This document shows, in pieces, positions 53,497 to 61,028 of a stretch of 64,000 nucleotides of DNA. The stretch lies in assembly GCF_001612685.1 (NCBI RefSeq), contig NZ_BDAY01000015.1, forward strand, positions 62,001-126,000. The letters run 5' to 3'. Position 1 is the stretch's first letter; each line of letters starts with the position of its first letter. The stretch comes from Nocardia altamirensis NBRC 108246 (GTDB lineage Bacteria; Actinomycetota; Actinomycetes; Mycobacteriales; Mycobacteriaceae). The translations under genes were made by a program, and so were the position numbers. The notes beneath the pieces were generated by a model that saw only the letters and a program-made list of their open reading frames with translations, did not search any database and was not told the origin of the DNA.

Positions 53497-53838
53497 TGGT
53501 CGGCTCGTGCGGTGATGGTGCGTCGCGCCTGGTAGGCGGAGTGCCGCGGCCGGGAAGTTTGGCGATGAGCGGGTTCTCTCGGGAACCGGGAGAACCCGCC
53601 CTCTCGCACGAGGGTACCGGCGTCAGGACACGATCGCATCACTTCACGGAGACTTTTCCGGCCCTCAAAAACCAACCCACAGTAGGTATTTCGCCCGGCA
53701 GCTACCCGATCGCAATTACATCGTGCGCGAGGATGCAACGTCATCCTACCTGCGTCGATAGCTAACCGATTGCCAAATGCGCAACCTTTGTGCGAAGACT
53801 GCTCATCAACCCCGCGCGACGACTCGATTCATCGCACG
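53497..53838. other. Intergenic region with terminator
   Basis: About 340 bases without a supportable gene. It contains the hairpin at 53569-53599 and leads into the duplicated promoter segment. Confidence 0.5.
53569..53599 (+). terminator. Hairpin terminator after the DUF1906 gene
   Basis: The arms GCGGGTTCTC and GAGAACCCGC pair perfectly across an 11-base loop, 72 bases after the stop. Confidence 0.65.
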
Positions 53839-53942
53839 GCGGAGCGTTCCTACCCAAGACAGCACCATCCGAGTTATCGTCGGCTGGCACAAGGCGCTCG
53901 ACAGGCGCCAACACACAGGTTCGTTCGAAGGAGTTCGCATGG
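53839..53942 (+). repeat. Tandem promoter/leader duplication, upstream copy
   Basis: 104 bases identical, but for one missing G, to 54100-54204. It includes the AAGGAG ribosome site and an ATG (53939). After the ATG the copies diverge; here a 9-codon frame (MGPNWVGLA, 53939-53968) follows and stops. Confidence 0.95.
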
Positions 53943-53968
53943 GGCCTAACTGGGTTGGACTGGCCTGA
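53939..53968 (+). CDS. Nine-codon frame behind the duplicated leader
   Basis: ATG GGG CCT ... GCC TGA encodes MGPNWVGLA and uses the duplicated, intact ribosome site. It may be a non-functional remnant of duplication, or a short leader translated before the true gene 233 bases on. There is no family similarity. Confidence 0.3.
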   Translation: MGPNWVGLA

Positions 53969-54099
53969 ATCAGCCGACCGTCTCGGTGTTTGTCTCATTC
54001 CGTCGCGTCGAGTTCTTCGGCTCTCAGTAGGTGCCCTCCCGGGCAGGGGCGGCCTTTCTCAGGTATGCCATATCCCGGAACACGAAGACCGACCGCAGC

Positions 54100-54204
54100 G
54101 CGGAGCGTTCCTACCCAAGACAGCACCATCCGAGTTATCGTCGGCTGGCACAAGGCGCTCGACAGGGCGCCAACACACAGGTTCGTTCGAAGGAGTTCGC
54201 ATGG
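54100..54204 (+). repeat. Tandem promoter/leader duplication, gene-proximal copy
   Basis: 105 bases matching 53839-53942, directly preceding and including the start codon of the 74-aa gene. The repeat period is about 261 bases. Confidence 0.95.
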
Positions 54205-54425
54205 CCGTCAACGTGGTGCTCGACAAGGCTCTTGATAAGGCGTATGAGAGCAAGTCGCTGAACGAAATTCTCGCCGCCCCGCCCTCGGCCCTCGCCGGTC
54301 TCACCGAAGCGCACGACAAGCAGCTGCTGGACGCGCTGAAGATCAAGACGATCGCCGACCTGGCCAACAACAAGTACTTCCGGTTGGCGGCAACGCTCGC
54401 CGATCTGGCCGCCAAAGAGGGCTAG
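54201..54425 (+). CDS. Small conserved helical protein, 74 aa
   Basis: A 74-aa acidic/basic helical protein: MAVNVVLDKALDKAYESKS, then LNEILAAPPSALAGLTEAHDKQLLDAL and IKTIADLANNKYFRLAATLADLA. The pattern PSALAGLTEAHDKQLLDALKI...IADLA resembles a helix-hairpin-helix turn, so nucleic-acid or protein binding is possible. I recognise no named family. AAGGAG lies 6 bases before ATG 54201. An in-frame extension to 53790 runs through the repeat and is not coding. Duplicate promoters and a very strong terminator suggest high expression. Confidence 0.85.
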   Translation: MAVNVVLDKALDKAYESKSLNEILAAPPSALAGLTEAHDKQLLDALKIKTIADLANNKYFRLAATLADLAAKEG

Positions 54426-54437
54426 CCAGCACGACAA

Positions 54438-54478
54438 CCGACAGCGGGTCCGCGGAACTTCCGCGGACCCGCTGTCGG
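54438..54478. terminator. Strong bidirectional terminator
   Basis: Perfect 18-bp arms (54438-54455 and 54461-54478, CCGACAGCGGGTCCGCGG) enclose AACTT. It separates the 74-aa gene from the convergent ribosomal-protein unit. Confidence 0.9.
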
Positions 54479-54509
54479 CGTGATCAGACCTGTTGAACCG
54501 GTCGGATGT

Positions 54510-54683
54510 TCAGTTCTTGTCGAGGTCGACGAGACCGCGCCGCACGGCCGCGACCAGGCGACGGGGCACCTTGTGCACCACCCCGCCGACGGTCACCGGA
54601 ACCAGGTCCGGCGGTGTCGCTTTCCACTGTGCGCGCCTGCTGCGGGTGTTCGACCGCGACATCCTGCGCTTCGGCACCTCCAT
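54510..54683 (-). CDS. rpmF: Ribosomal protein bL32, cysteine-free paralogue
   Basis: 57 aa, opening [22 protein letters not shown], the bL32 signature. The later part has no zinc-binding cysteines, marking it as a C-minus form used when zinc is scarce. ATG 54683 lies 1 base after the bL31 stop, so it is the last gene of the CobW-bL31-bL32 unit. Confidence 0.93.
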   Translation of the reverse strand: MEVPKRRMSRSNTRSRRAQWKATPPDLVPVTVGGVVHKVPRRLVAAVRRGLVDLDKN

Positions 54684-54684
54684 C

Positions 54685-54948
54685 TCAGACCTCCCCGCGA
54701 CGAGTGCGCTTGCCGTACTTGCGCTCGAATTTCTCCACGCGCCCTTGGGTATCCAGCACGCGGTGCGCGCCGGTCCAGAACGGGTGCGAATCCGACGTCA
54801 CGTCGACCGTGATCAGCGGGTAGGTGTTGCCGTCGGCCCAGTCGACGGTGCGCGTGCTCGTCGCGGTCGACCTGGTGAGGAACCGCTTGCCGGTGCCTAC
54901 GTCCTCGAACACCACCGGGTGGTAGTCCGGATGGATCCCTGTCTTCAT
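54685..54948 (-). CDS. rpmE2: Ribosomal protein bL31 type B
   Basis: 87 aa with [17 protein letters not shown] at the start and [23 protein letters not shown] in the core, the type B (zinc-independent) pattern with no CxxC. It replaces zinc-binding bL31 during zinc limitation. ATG overlaps the CobW-like gene stop as ATGA. Confidence 0.96.
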   Translation of the reverse strand: MKTGIHPDYHPVVFEDVGTGKRFLTRSTATSTRTVDWADGNTYPLITVDVTSDSHPFWTGAHRVLDTQGRVEKFERKYGKRTRRGEV

Positions 54949-56261
54949 TTCGCTTCTCCTCTCGGGCTTTTCACGTCTTCGATGGGCAACATGGCGCCGT
55001 CGGTGTCCGTGCAGGGGTCGGCGTGCCACGCGCCGAAGGGGTCCTCCCACTGGGCAACTCGCTCCGGCGCGCGCTCGACCAGGCGCAGTTCGTCGTCCTC
55101 CACCAGCGCCCAGTGCAGCGCGGTGCGGATCTCGGTGGGGTCGGCGTCGTGCACGAGGATCACCAGCGAGATGTCGCGATCGCCGAACTGGTCGTCCCAG
55201 CGCAGCGCCGCCATCGCGCGGCGATCCGGATCGGCCTGCGCCAGTTCGGCTTCCGACATCGCGGCCAGCCAGCGCCCCGCACTGCCGACACGCAGGCCAC
55301 CGCCCGCCGACTCCAGCCACGCGACGTCGTCGGGCTGGGTCGCCAGCCACATCCGCCCGCGCGCGGTCACCACACCGTCGAAGAGCACGTCGAGCGCCTC
55401 GTGCAGGCGGGCGGGATGGAACGGCCTGCTCGCGGCGAATTCCAGAAGGGTGACACCGTAATCGCTGGTGAGCGGCGGCTGTCCGCGCAGCAGCGGCGCG
55501 TGCGCGTCGAATACCCGCCCGCGGCGCGAATGGGTGGGAATGCGCGCGAGGAGTGCCTCCACCCGGAACGCGGTGAGCGCGTAGGGATCATCGGCCCAGA
55601 GCACCGGCGCGTCGGGCACGAGCCGGGCAAGCACCGCACCGAGCCTGCCGCGATCGGCCTCGGCTCCCGGCTCGACCGGCCCCAAAGCGATGACGCCGTC
55701 GGCGAATTCGACCTGGCCGACGGCCACCTGGGCCACCGTGCGTTCGTCGTCGGCGCGGGCGAGGCCGCGTTCGGCCATGGTCTCCTCGCCGGTGGCGTCG
55801 GCGAGCCACCGGTCCGCGTCCAGGCAGGTGAGCACCGCGTCGACACGCACGTCTCGCCCGGCGGGGGCGTCCACCCGGCCGAGGATGCCAGCGACCACCA
55901 CGGTGTCGATGGCCTGGCAGACCGCCTCGGCCTCGAAGGCGGGATCCAGCGCGAGCACGATCCGGTCGACGGAGTCCCGCGCGGCCAGCGTGCGCAGCAG
56001 CGGGAGCAGGTCCATGCGCAACGTGCATGACACGCAGCCGTGCGCGAGCTCGAGGACGTCCGACGTCTCGTAGGTCGCGCTGCGCACCGTGCGGTGCACG
56101 ATGCCTTCCCGCAATTGGTCCAGGTCGTGGTGGACCACGACGGTGCCCGCCGCGTCCTGGCACAGTGCGTCGGCCACCTGGCCGACGCCGACGGCGGCGA
56201 GCCCGGCGAAACCCGCGAGCACCACGACGGGCGTCCTCCGGTCGGCCTCGGGTGGGAGCAC
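54945..56261 (-). CDS. CobW/COG0523-like protein of the C-minus ribosome regulon (Mrf-like)
   Basis: 438 aa, CobW family by overall pattern: the metal-motif region HGCVSCTLR, the domain order and a C-terminal part with RFxP-like segments ([31 protein letters not shown]). The P-loop GxxxxGK(S/T) is not recognisable; the equivalent reads [14 protein letters not shown]. CxCC is reduced to CVSC. In mycobacteria the homologue Mrf, in the Zur-controlled alternative ribosome operon, helps load the hibernation factor. The start GTG 56261 has AGAGG 7 bases upstream; GTG 56270 also exists. Confidence 0.8.
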   Translation of the reverse strand: MLPPEADRRTPVVVLAGFAGLAAVGVGQVADALCQDAAGTVVVHHDLDQLREGIVHRTVRSATYETSDVLELAHGCVSCTLRMDLLPLLRTLAARDSVDRIVLALDPAFEAEAVCQAIDTVVVAGILGRVDAPAGRDVRVDAVLTCLDADRWLADATGEETMAERGLARADDERTVAQVAVGQVEFADGVIALGPVEPGAEADRGRLGAVLARLVPDAPVLWADDPYALTAFRVEALLARIPTHSRRGRVFDAHAPLLRGQPPLTSDYGVTLLEFAASRPFHPARLHEALDVLFDGVVTARGRMWLATQPDDVAWLESAGGGLRVGSAGRWLAAMSEAELAQADPDRRAMAALRWDDQFGDRDISLVILVHDADPTEIRTALHWALVEDDELRLVERAPERVAQWEDPFGAWHADPCTDTDGAMLPIEDVKSPRGEAK

Positions 56262-56277
56262 TGACAGCACCTCTTTT

Positions 56278-56296
56278 CGATAACGATTTTCATTTG
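56278..56296 (-). promoter_or_regulatory. Zur-type box for the CobW-bL31-bL32 unit
   Basis: Read on the minus strand, AAATGAAAATCGTTATCG; it shares GAAAATnnTTnTC with the box at 56331-56350, in mirrored orientation, directly upstream of the GTG start. Confidence 0.7.
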
Positions 56297-56330
56297 CCGT
56301 AGGCCAACGCTACAGTGTCGACCAGCCGTT

Positions 56331-56350
56331 GTCGAAAATGATTGTCATCT
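56331..56350 (+). promoter_or_regulatory. Zur-type box for the bL28-bL33-uS14-bS18 unit
   Basis: GTCGAAAATGATTGTCATCT matches the actinobacterial Zur pattern and lies 17 bases before the bL28 start, so repressor would block transcription or initiation. Confidence 0.75.
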
Positions 56351-56366
56351 ACCGGAGGGAGCCCGC

Positions 56367-56639
56367 ATGTCGGCGCACTGCCAGGTCACCGGGCGCAAGC
56401 CCGGGTTCGGCAAGTCCGTCTCGCACTCGCACAAGCGGACGAACCGCCGCTGGAACCCCAACATCCAGCGCAAGACCTACTACCTGCCCAGCGAGGACCG
56501 GCGGATCACGCTGACCGTCTCCGCCAAGGGCATCAAGACCATCGACCGGGACGGGATCGAGGCCGTGGTTGCCCGGATCCGACTGAGCGAAGCGAAGCGG
56601 GCCAATAGGCAGAGCCGAGCCCGCGGCGACAAGATCTGA
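56367..56639 (+). CDS. rpmB: Ribosomal protein bL28, alternative paralogue
   Basis: 90 aa, opening [21 protein letters not shown] with [13 protein letters not shown], the bL28 pattern; one Cys only, hence C-minus. First gene of the right-hand Zur unit. ATG 56367 follows GGAGGGAG. The C-terminal extension is slightly longer than usual. Confidence 0.95.
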   Translation: MSAHCQVTGRKPGFGKSVSHSHKRTNRRWNPNIQRKTYYLPSEDRRITLTVSAKGIKTIDRDGIEAVVARIRLSEAKRANRQSRARGDKI

Positions 56640-56652
56640 CCAGGGAGAAACC

Positions 56653-56823
56653 ATGGCGTCCAAGTCGACCGAGATCCGGCCGATCATCAAACTGAAGTCC
56701 ACCGCAGGCACCGGGTACACGTACGTGACCAGGAAGAACCGCCGCAACGATCCCGATCGAATGCTGTTGCGCAAGTACGACCCGGTGATCCGCAAGCATG
56801 TCGATTTTCGCGAGGAGCGCTGA
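56653..56823 (+). CDS. rpmG: Ribosomal protein bL33, cysteine-free paralogue
   Basis: 56 aa: [20 protein letters not shown], then [21 protein letters not shown], the bL33 pattern without CxxC pairs. CAGGGAGA lies 5 bases before ATG 56653. It is 13 bases after bL28. Confidence 0.95.
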   Translation: MASKSTEIRPIIKLKSTAGTGYTYVTRKNRRNDPDRMLLRKYDPVIRKHVDFREER

Positions 56824-56862
56824 ACACGATGGCGGACAACACCTTTACCGGGGAGCACTGAC

Positions 56863-57168
56863 ATGGCGAAGAAGTCGAAGATCGCCCGCGACGCCCAGCG
56901 CCGCGCCGTCGTCGCGCGCTACGCCGAACGCCGCGCCGAGCTGAAAGAGCTACTGCGCAAGCCGGGCACGCCGGCCGCCGTTCGCGCCGATGCCCGCGCT
57001 GAGCTGCAACGACAGCCGCGTGATGCCAGTCCGGTACGATTGCGCAATCGGGACGCCGCTGACGGACGACCGCGCGGTCATCTCCGGAAGTTCGGACTCT
57101 CCCGTGTGCGTGTGCGCGAGATGGCCCATCGCGGCGAGCTGCCCGGTGTGCGCAAATCGAGCTGGTAG
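56863..57168 (+). CDS. rpsN: Ribosomal protein uS14, long zinc-independent form
   Basis: 101 aa, [20 protein letters not shown] at the start and [27 protein letters not shown] at the end, the long cysteine-free uS14. ATG 56863 has GGGGAG upstream. A 10-codon frame (56829-56861, [10 protein letters not shown]) overlaps its ribosome site. Confidence 0.96.
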   Translation: MAKKSKIARDAQRRAVVARYAERRAELKELLRKPGTPAAVRADARAELQRQPRDASPVRLRNRDAADGRPRGHLRKFGLSRVRVREMAHRGELPGVRKSSW

Positions 57169-57204
57169 AAGACCACCACCGTTCTCGTACGAAGGAACCG
57201 TCAT

Positions 57205-57459
57205 ATGGCAGTCAAGCGAGCACCGTCGAAGAAGGTTCGCGCCGAACAGGCCCGCCGCCCGAAGAAGAACCCGCTCATCGCCGCAGGCATCGAGCAGGTC
57301 GATTACAAGGACGTCAACCTGTTGCGCACGTTCATCTCCGATCGCGGCAAGATTCGCAGCCGCCGGGTCACCGGGCTCACGCCACAACAACAGCGTCAGG
57401 TCGCCGTCGCGGTGAAGAACGCCCGCGAGATGGCTTTGCTGCCGTTTACCAGCCGGTAG
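57205..57459 (+). CDS. rpsR: Ribosomal protein bS18, alternative paralogue
   Basis: 84 aa with [22 protein letters not shown] and [28 protein letters not shown], the bS18 core. It lacks the zinc-binding cysteines. GAAGGAA precedes ATG 57205. It ends the right-hand Zur unit. Confidence 0.97.
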   Translation: MAVKRAPSKKVRAEQARRPKKNPLIAAGIEQVDYKDVNLLRTFISDRGKIRSRRVTGLTPQQQRQVAVAVKNAREMALLPFTSR

Positions 57460-57487
57460 GCACCGCACACTTGCCGACCGAACGACC

Positions 57488-57523
57488 GAGCCCTCGGACT
57501 TCGCCACCGCGATCCGGGGGCTC
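57488..57523 (+). terminator. Terminator of the ribosomal-protein unit
   Basis: GAGCCCTCGGA and TCCGGGGGCTC pair with one mismatch across a 14-base loop, about 28 bases after the bS18 stop. Confidence 0.7.
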
Positions 57524-57809
57524 TTCGTGTGTCCGAACGCCGCCGCGCAAGCCCCAAGTCACTGCGCCGCAAGGACCCTTGACCGCGGGTACAGGACATG
57601 TCGTGCATCTCGGCTAAAGATGAGCAATCGATGATCCGAGGACGATTCCGGGTCGAACATGTTTCACTTTGCCACCCCCCACCCGCCCCGCAGCATCGTG
57701 AACTGCGCAGATAACGATCCGGAGAACAAACGTTCACCGAATCACGATGCAATCACAGGTGCATACAGCAAATGGCTCGTAATCTAAACACTTCAAAGAC
57801 CGACTGGAC

Positions 57810-57825
57810 TGTGACCTTCATCACA
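57810..57825. promoter_or_regulatory. CRP-type operator upstream of the KAS III gene
   Basis: TGTGACCTTCATCACA is a perfect TGTGA-N6-TCACA site, 110 bases upstream of ATG 57936. Confidence 0.75.
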
Positions 57826-57857
57826 CCGCAATCTCTTCAGGTGTTATAGCCAGATGA

Positions 57858-57886
57858 TATCACCCACAAAAACGGCCACGGTGATA
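57858..57886. promoter_or_regulatory. Inverted repeat near the KAS III promoter
   Basis: TATCACC (57858-57864) and GGTGATA (57880-57886) form a perfect 7-bp inverted repeat with a 15-base spacer, about 50 bases before the start. It may be an operator for a dedicated regulator. Confidence 0.4.
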
Positions 57887-57935
57887 CATTATTCAGCGCG
57901 AGAAAAACACATTCACCTCTCGGGGGTGGCAATTT

Positions 57936-58928
57936 ATGGCCCACCAAGCCAGTATTACGATGATTGGTTCCTACAGACCCGATCGAATCGTATCCAATGC
58001 TGAATTAGCCCCCGAATTGGGTGTTGATGAGACTTGGATTACCACGCGCACAGGAATCGTCGAACGGCGCTTCGCCAGGCCGGACGAGTCCGTCACTTCG
58101 ATGGCCGTCGAGGCCGCGCAATCCACGCTTTCCGCGGCGAAAGTTTCCGCGACTCGTGTCGACGTCGTGATCGTCGCCACCTCAACGCATATGTTGCAGA
58201 CTCCGGCCAGCGCGCCGATGGTCGCCGCTGCCCTCGGCTGTGCCTCGCCCGCCGCGTTCGACATCTCGGCAGGCTGTTCCGGCTACGCACATGCGATCGG
58301 TCAGGCGGCAGCACTCATCGACGCCGAGCAGGCCGACACGGTGCTGGTGATCGGCTCCGAAAAGCTGAGCAACAACATCGATCTCAAAGAACGCACGGTT
58401 GCCCCGATCTTCGGCGACGGCGCAGGCGCCGCGCTGATTACGCGCACCGAAACCGGGAATATCCGCAAGACTGTCTGGGGCAGCCTCGGCGAACGCGCCG
58501 AGCTGATCAGGCAGGAACCCGACTGGGACACGCTGCGCAAGTACCCGGACTCACCGGGCGGTGGCTACCTGAGGATGGAAGGCACCGAGGTCTTCCGCTG
58601 GGCCACCTCCGAGGTGCCGAAGGTGGTCGTGCAGATCGCGGATGCAGGCGGCGTCTCGCTGGCCGACATCGAGGTGTTCGTCCCGCATCAGGCCAACACC
58701 CGCATCATCGACAACATCGCTCGCCAGCTCGGCTGGCAGAACAATTCCGTCGTGGTCGCAAACGACGTCCGACGAGCCGGAAACACTTCCGCCGCCGCCC
58801 TGCCGTTGGCTATTCACGACCTGATTTCCTCGGGTCGGGCACAACCAGGTCAGTTGGCGCTGCAGGTATCGTTCGGCGCAGGACTTTCCTGGGCGGGCCA
58901 GGTATTCGACCTTCCACCGGTTGCCTGA
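57936..58928 (+). CDS. 3-oxoacyl-ACP synthase III-like (KAS III/FabH) enzyme
   Basis: A 330-aa thiolase-fold condensing enzyme with the triad intact: Cys in ISAGCSGYAH, His in VPHQANTRI and Asn in RRAGNTSAAA. KAS III primes chains by joining acyl-CoA with malonyl-ACP, and relatives in metabolite clusters make beta-ketoacyl thioesters or esters. As the first gene before AvrD, it likely supplies the 3-ketoacyl unit. ATG 57936 follows GGGGGTGG. The ribosome site and CRP-type site suggest its own regulated promoter. Confidence 0.93.
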   Translation: MAHQASITMIGSYRPDRIVSNAELAPELGVDETWITTRTGIVERRFARPDESVTSMAVEAAQSTLSAAKVSATRVDVVIVATSTHMLQTPASAPMVAAALGCASPAAFDISAGCSGYAHAIGQAAALIDAEQADTVLVIGSEKLSNNIDLKERTVAPIFGDGAGAALITRTETGNIRKTVWGSLGERAELIRQEPDWDTLRKYPDSPGGGYLRMEGTEVFRWATSEVPKVVVQIADAGGVSLADIEVFVPHQANTRIIDNIARQLGWQNNSVVVANDVRRAGNTSAAALPLAIHDLISSGRAQPGQLALQVSFGAGLSWAGQVFDLPPVA

Positions 58929-58971
58929 CCCCGAATGCCCGACGCCCACCGGAAGTTGCTCTGGAGTTTTG

Positions 58972-59970
58972 ATGCAGTTGAATGCCTTTTCCAGTTACGA
59001 CGAACCACTCGGACCGCGCAGCGGTCGCTATTTCGGTTCCGGGTATAAGAATGTCGCGCAGGATATGTTCGAGCTGGAAATAACCAGGTCGACCGAGCCG
59101 GGTGCTAAGCACAGTGCCGTCGGCAGGCTCAGCTATCCCGCGGACTGGTCGACCAAGAAACACCGTGAACTGGTCCCGCATGTCAGCAGCATCGACACCG
59201 TGATGCTGGCGGTATCGCTCTGTGATGCCGCCATCTCGCACACCAGAAACCTGAGCGCCGACCAGTCCGCGCACATGCTGGTCCGACATACCTCGGTGCG
59301 AGCGGGCACGACTCCGCACGAGAATCTGGACCGCATCCCGGTCGATGTGGAGGTCGTCTCCGTCGTCGCCGCAGAGGACGCGGAGGACGGCGAGCTCGAG
59401 ACCACCTTCCGCTTCCAGGTCGGCAATCTGGCAGGCACGCTCACGATGGCGCATCCGGCGGGCTCCAGTGCGACAGCATCGCAGGAGGTGGACCGGCTCG
59501 GCCACATCAGCGACATCTACGGCACGGTGCCGCACTACTTCCTCAACGGCCTGAAGAACCACACCCTGTCGGCCTCCGACCTCACGGTCAACGACGACGT
59601 CACCAGAATTACCGGCAAGCATTGGATCGCGGCAGGCGACAACGACGCCTACGCCGGCGCGGAATCCGCCTACTGGGACACGGTTTCGCCGATCGACGCG
59701 ATCATCGGCGCCGCACAGCTCTCCCAGATCCTGCTGTACAAGCTGGACCACCTGGATCGCTCCAACAGCAACACCTTGTGGATGCGCAAACTCGAACTCG
59801 TCACCGTCGCACGACATCCGGCGCAGCAGTCGTTCGAGGGCACCATGGAGATCCGGCGCACCTCGGTGGTCGAACGCGGCGGCAAGCGCTGGCGCAGCGC
59901 CGACATCTTGCTCAAAGAATTCGCGGGGGCGACGGGATCCTGCCTGCTTGCCCATCAGCTACCGGACTGA
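58972..59970 (+). CDS. AvrD-family protein (syringolide/butenolide-type biosynthesis)
   Basis: A 332-aa protein of the AvrD family: YDEPLGPRSGRYFGSGYKNV at the N-terminus, then LSYPADWSTKK and PHVSSIDTVMLAV, the conserved AvrD blocks. In Pseudomonas syringae AvrD directs synthesis of syringolides, acylated sugar-derived lactones built from a pentulose and a beta-ketoacid. Its placement directly after a ketoacyl synthase fits that chemistry. ATG 58972 has GGAG 7 bases upstream. The middle (about 190-260) likely holds the active site; I cannot name residues. Confidence 0.78.
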   Translation: MQLNAFSSYDEPLGPRSGRYFGSGYKNVAQDMFELEITRSTEPGAKHSAVGRLSYPADWSTKKHRELVPHVSSIDTVMLAVSLCDAAISHTRNLSADQSAHMLVRHTSVRAGTTPHENLDRIPVDVEVVSVVAAEDAEDGELETTFRFQVGNLAGTLTMAHPAGSSATASQEVDRLGHISDIYGTVPHYFLNGLKNHTLSASDLTVNDDVTRITGKHWIAAGDNDAYAGAESAYWDTVSPIDAIIGAAQLSQILLYKLDHLDRSNSNTLWMRKLELVTVARHPAQQSFEGTMEIRRTSVVERGGKRWRSADILLKEFAGATGSCLLAHQLPD

Positions 59971-60349
59971 GGTGGGTATCGCAACCGTGCCCGAACGCGC
60001 AGGCGGACAGCGCCGCACGCGCGATCAGCGCGTGCTGCGCCGCGGCGCGCCGCGTCCACATCCATGGTCGGTGCGCGAGCACCGGATCGAATGTCGTACG
60101 CACGGACCCGACCGCGCGACGGTAAACCGCAAGGCGAATATTCGCGCGACGTTCGACCGCGGTCAACCTTGTGCTCATTTATTTCTCATGTCGATGCCCG
60201 GCTCGCCCGAAACAGCCGGTGCCGACGCGGTGGTTTCCACAAAAGAACCGCCACTCATATTGACAAGTTATCAGTTGATTACTAGATTTCCGAGGCGAGA
60301 AACACATTTGCCTGCGGATATGCTCACCCCCGCACCAAGAGGATCTCTG
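59971..60349. other. Intergenic region with promoter before the P-loop gene
   Basis: About 380 bases without a supportable gene. Its first half is GC-rich and its second AT-rich with a consensus promoter (60260-60288). The in-frame extension of the P-loop gene upstream to 59948 lacks family sequence. Confidence 0.5.
60260..60288 (+). promoter_or_regulatory. Consensus promoter for the second transcription unit of the AvrD cluster
   Basis: TTGACA (60260-60265), a 17-base spacer and TAGATT (60283-60288); the expected leader is about 55 bases to ATG 60350. Confidence 0.65.
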
Positions 60350-60982
60350 ATGAAGGATGTACCCGCGCTCCGACTAGCCGTCACCGGAGCGCCGCGCACC
60401 GGCAAGACCACGGTGAGCACCGTCCTTTCTCTCGTCACCGGCCTGCCGCACTCGGCGATCGAGCACAACGCGACCGTGCCGAGGACCAACCGCAAGCTGG
60501 CGGCAACCGTCGAGGTCTCGGTCCGCGGCTTCGAACGACGGCTGGACTCCGAAGCCCGTCTGACCTCGGGTTTCATCTCCGATGGGTCCATTTTGAACGA
60601 GTGGGCCGTTGCCGAGACCCGGCGGCGCACCCGCCAGACCAGTTGGTGGGACTGGCTGTTGCGGCCACGCGAGATGCCCTACCGCGTCTTCGAACAGCGC
60701 TTCCTCGCCGCGCACGCTGGCATCGTCGCCCGGCGCGCAAATCTCAACTACGACGCATTCGTGCATTTGCGCATAGACCCGGAAACAGAAACCGAAGAAG
60801 ACCTCGTCGAGCGGCGCACCGCCGATCGATTGTTGCTGGATATATTGCACCAATCCGACCTGCCCTGCCTGGTCACCGGCGGCGCTGTCGACGAAATAGT
60901 CACCCAGGTGACGAGTTTATGCAGGCTGCCGCAAGTAATTCCCATTTCCGAAGCGGTTTCGGCTGCACTACCCGCCGCTTGA
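60350..60982 (+). CDS. P-loop kinase/ATPase-like protein (first of a pair)
   Basis: A 210-aa P-loop protein of the AAA/NadR-kinase-like group: Walker A LAVTGAPRTGKTTVS and a motif GFISDGSILNEWAVAE shared with the paralogue at 62657. There is no oligomerisation domain, suggesting a small-molecule kinase rather than a motor. ATG 60350 follows AGAGGATC; ATG 60320 is possible. It opens a unit with the exporter and the second paralogue. I infer phosphorylation of a precursor sugar or product, but the substrate is unknown. Confidence 0.75.
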   Translation: MKDVPALRLAVTGAPRTGKTTVSTVLSLVTGLPHSAIEHNATVPRTNRKLAATVEVSVRGFERRLDSEARLTSGFISDGSILNEWAVAETRRRTRQTSWWDWLLRPREMPYRVFEQRFLAAHAGIVARRANLNYDAFVHLRIDPETETEEDLVERRTADRLLLDILHQSDLPCLVTGGAVDEIVTQVTSLCRLPQVIPISEAVSAALPAA

Positions 60983-61028
60983 ATTCCGCGACCGAACGCG
61001 TTTTCCGCTGATTCAGAAAGTCAGGCCC

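Larger units (their letters stand above)
57460..57935. other. Long regulatory region upstream of the KAS III-AvrD cluster
   Basis: About 475 bases without a gene. The first part holds the ribosomal-unit terminator. The second half is AT-rich and contains a perfect CRP-type site (57810-57825) and an inverted repeat (57858-57886), both close enough to the 57936 start to regulate it. Confidence 0.6.

Noticed and set aside
53790..54200. Upstream extension of the 74-aa protein frame
   Set aside because: It runs through both promoter repeats; the ribosome site and repeat boundary favour ATG 54201.
56829..56861. Ten-codon frame [10 protein letters not shown] between bL33 and uS14
   Set aside because: Overlaps the uS14 ribosome site and has no independent support.
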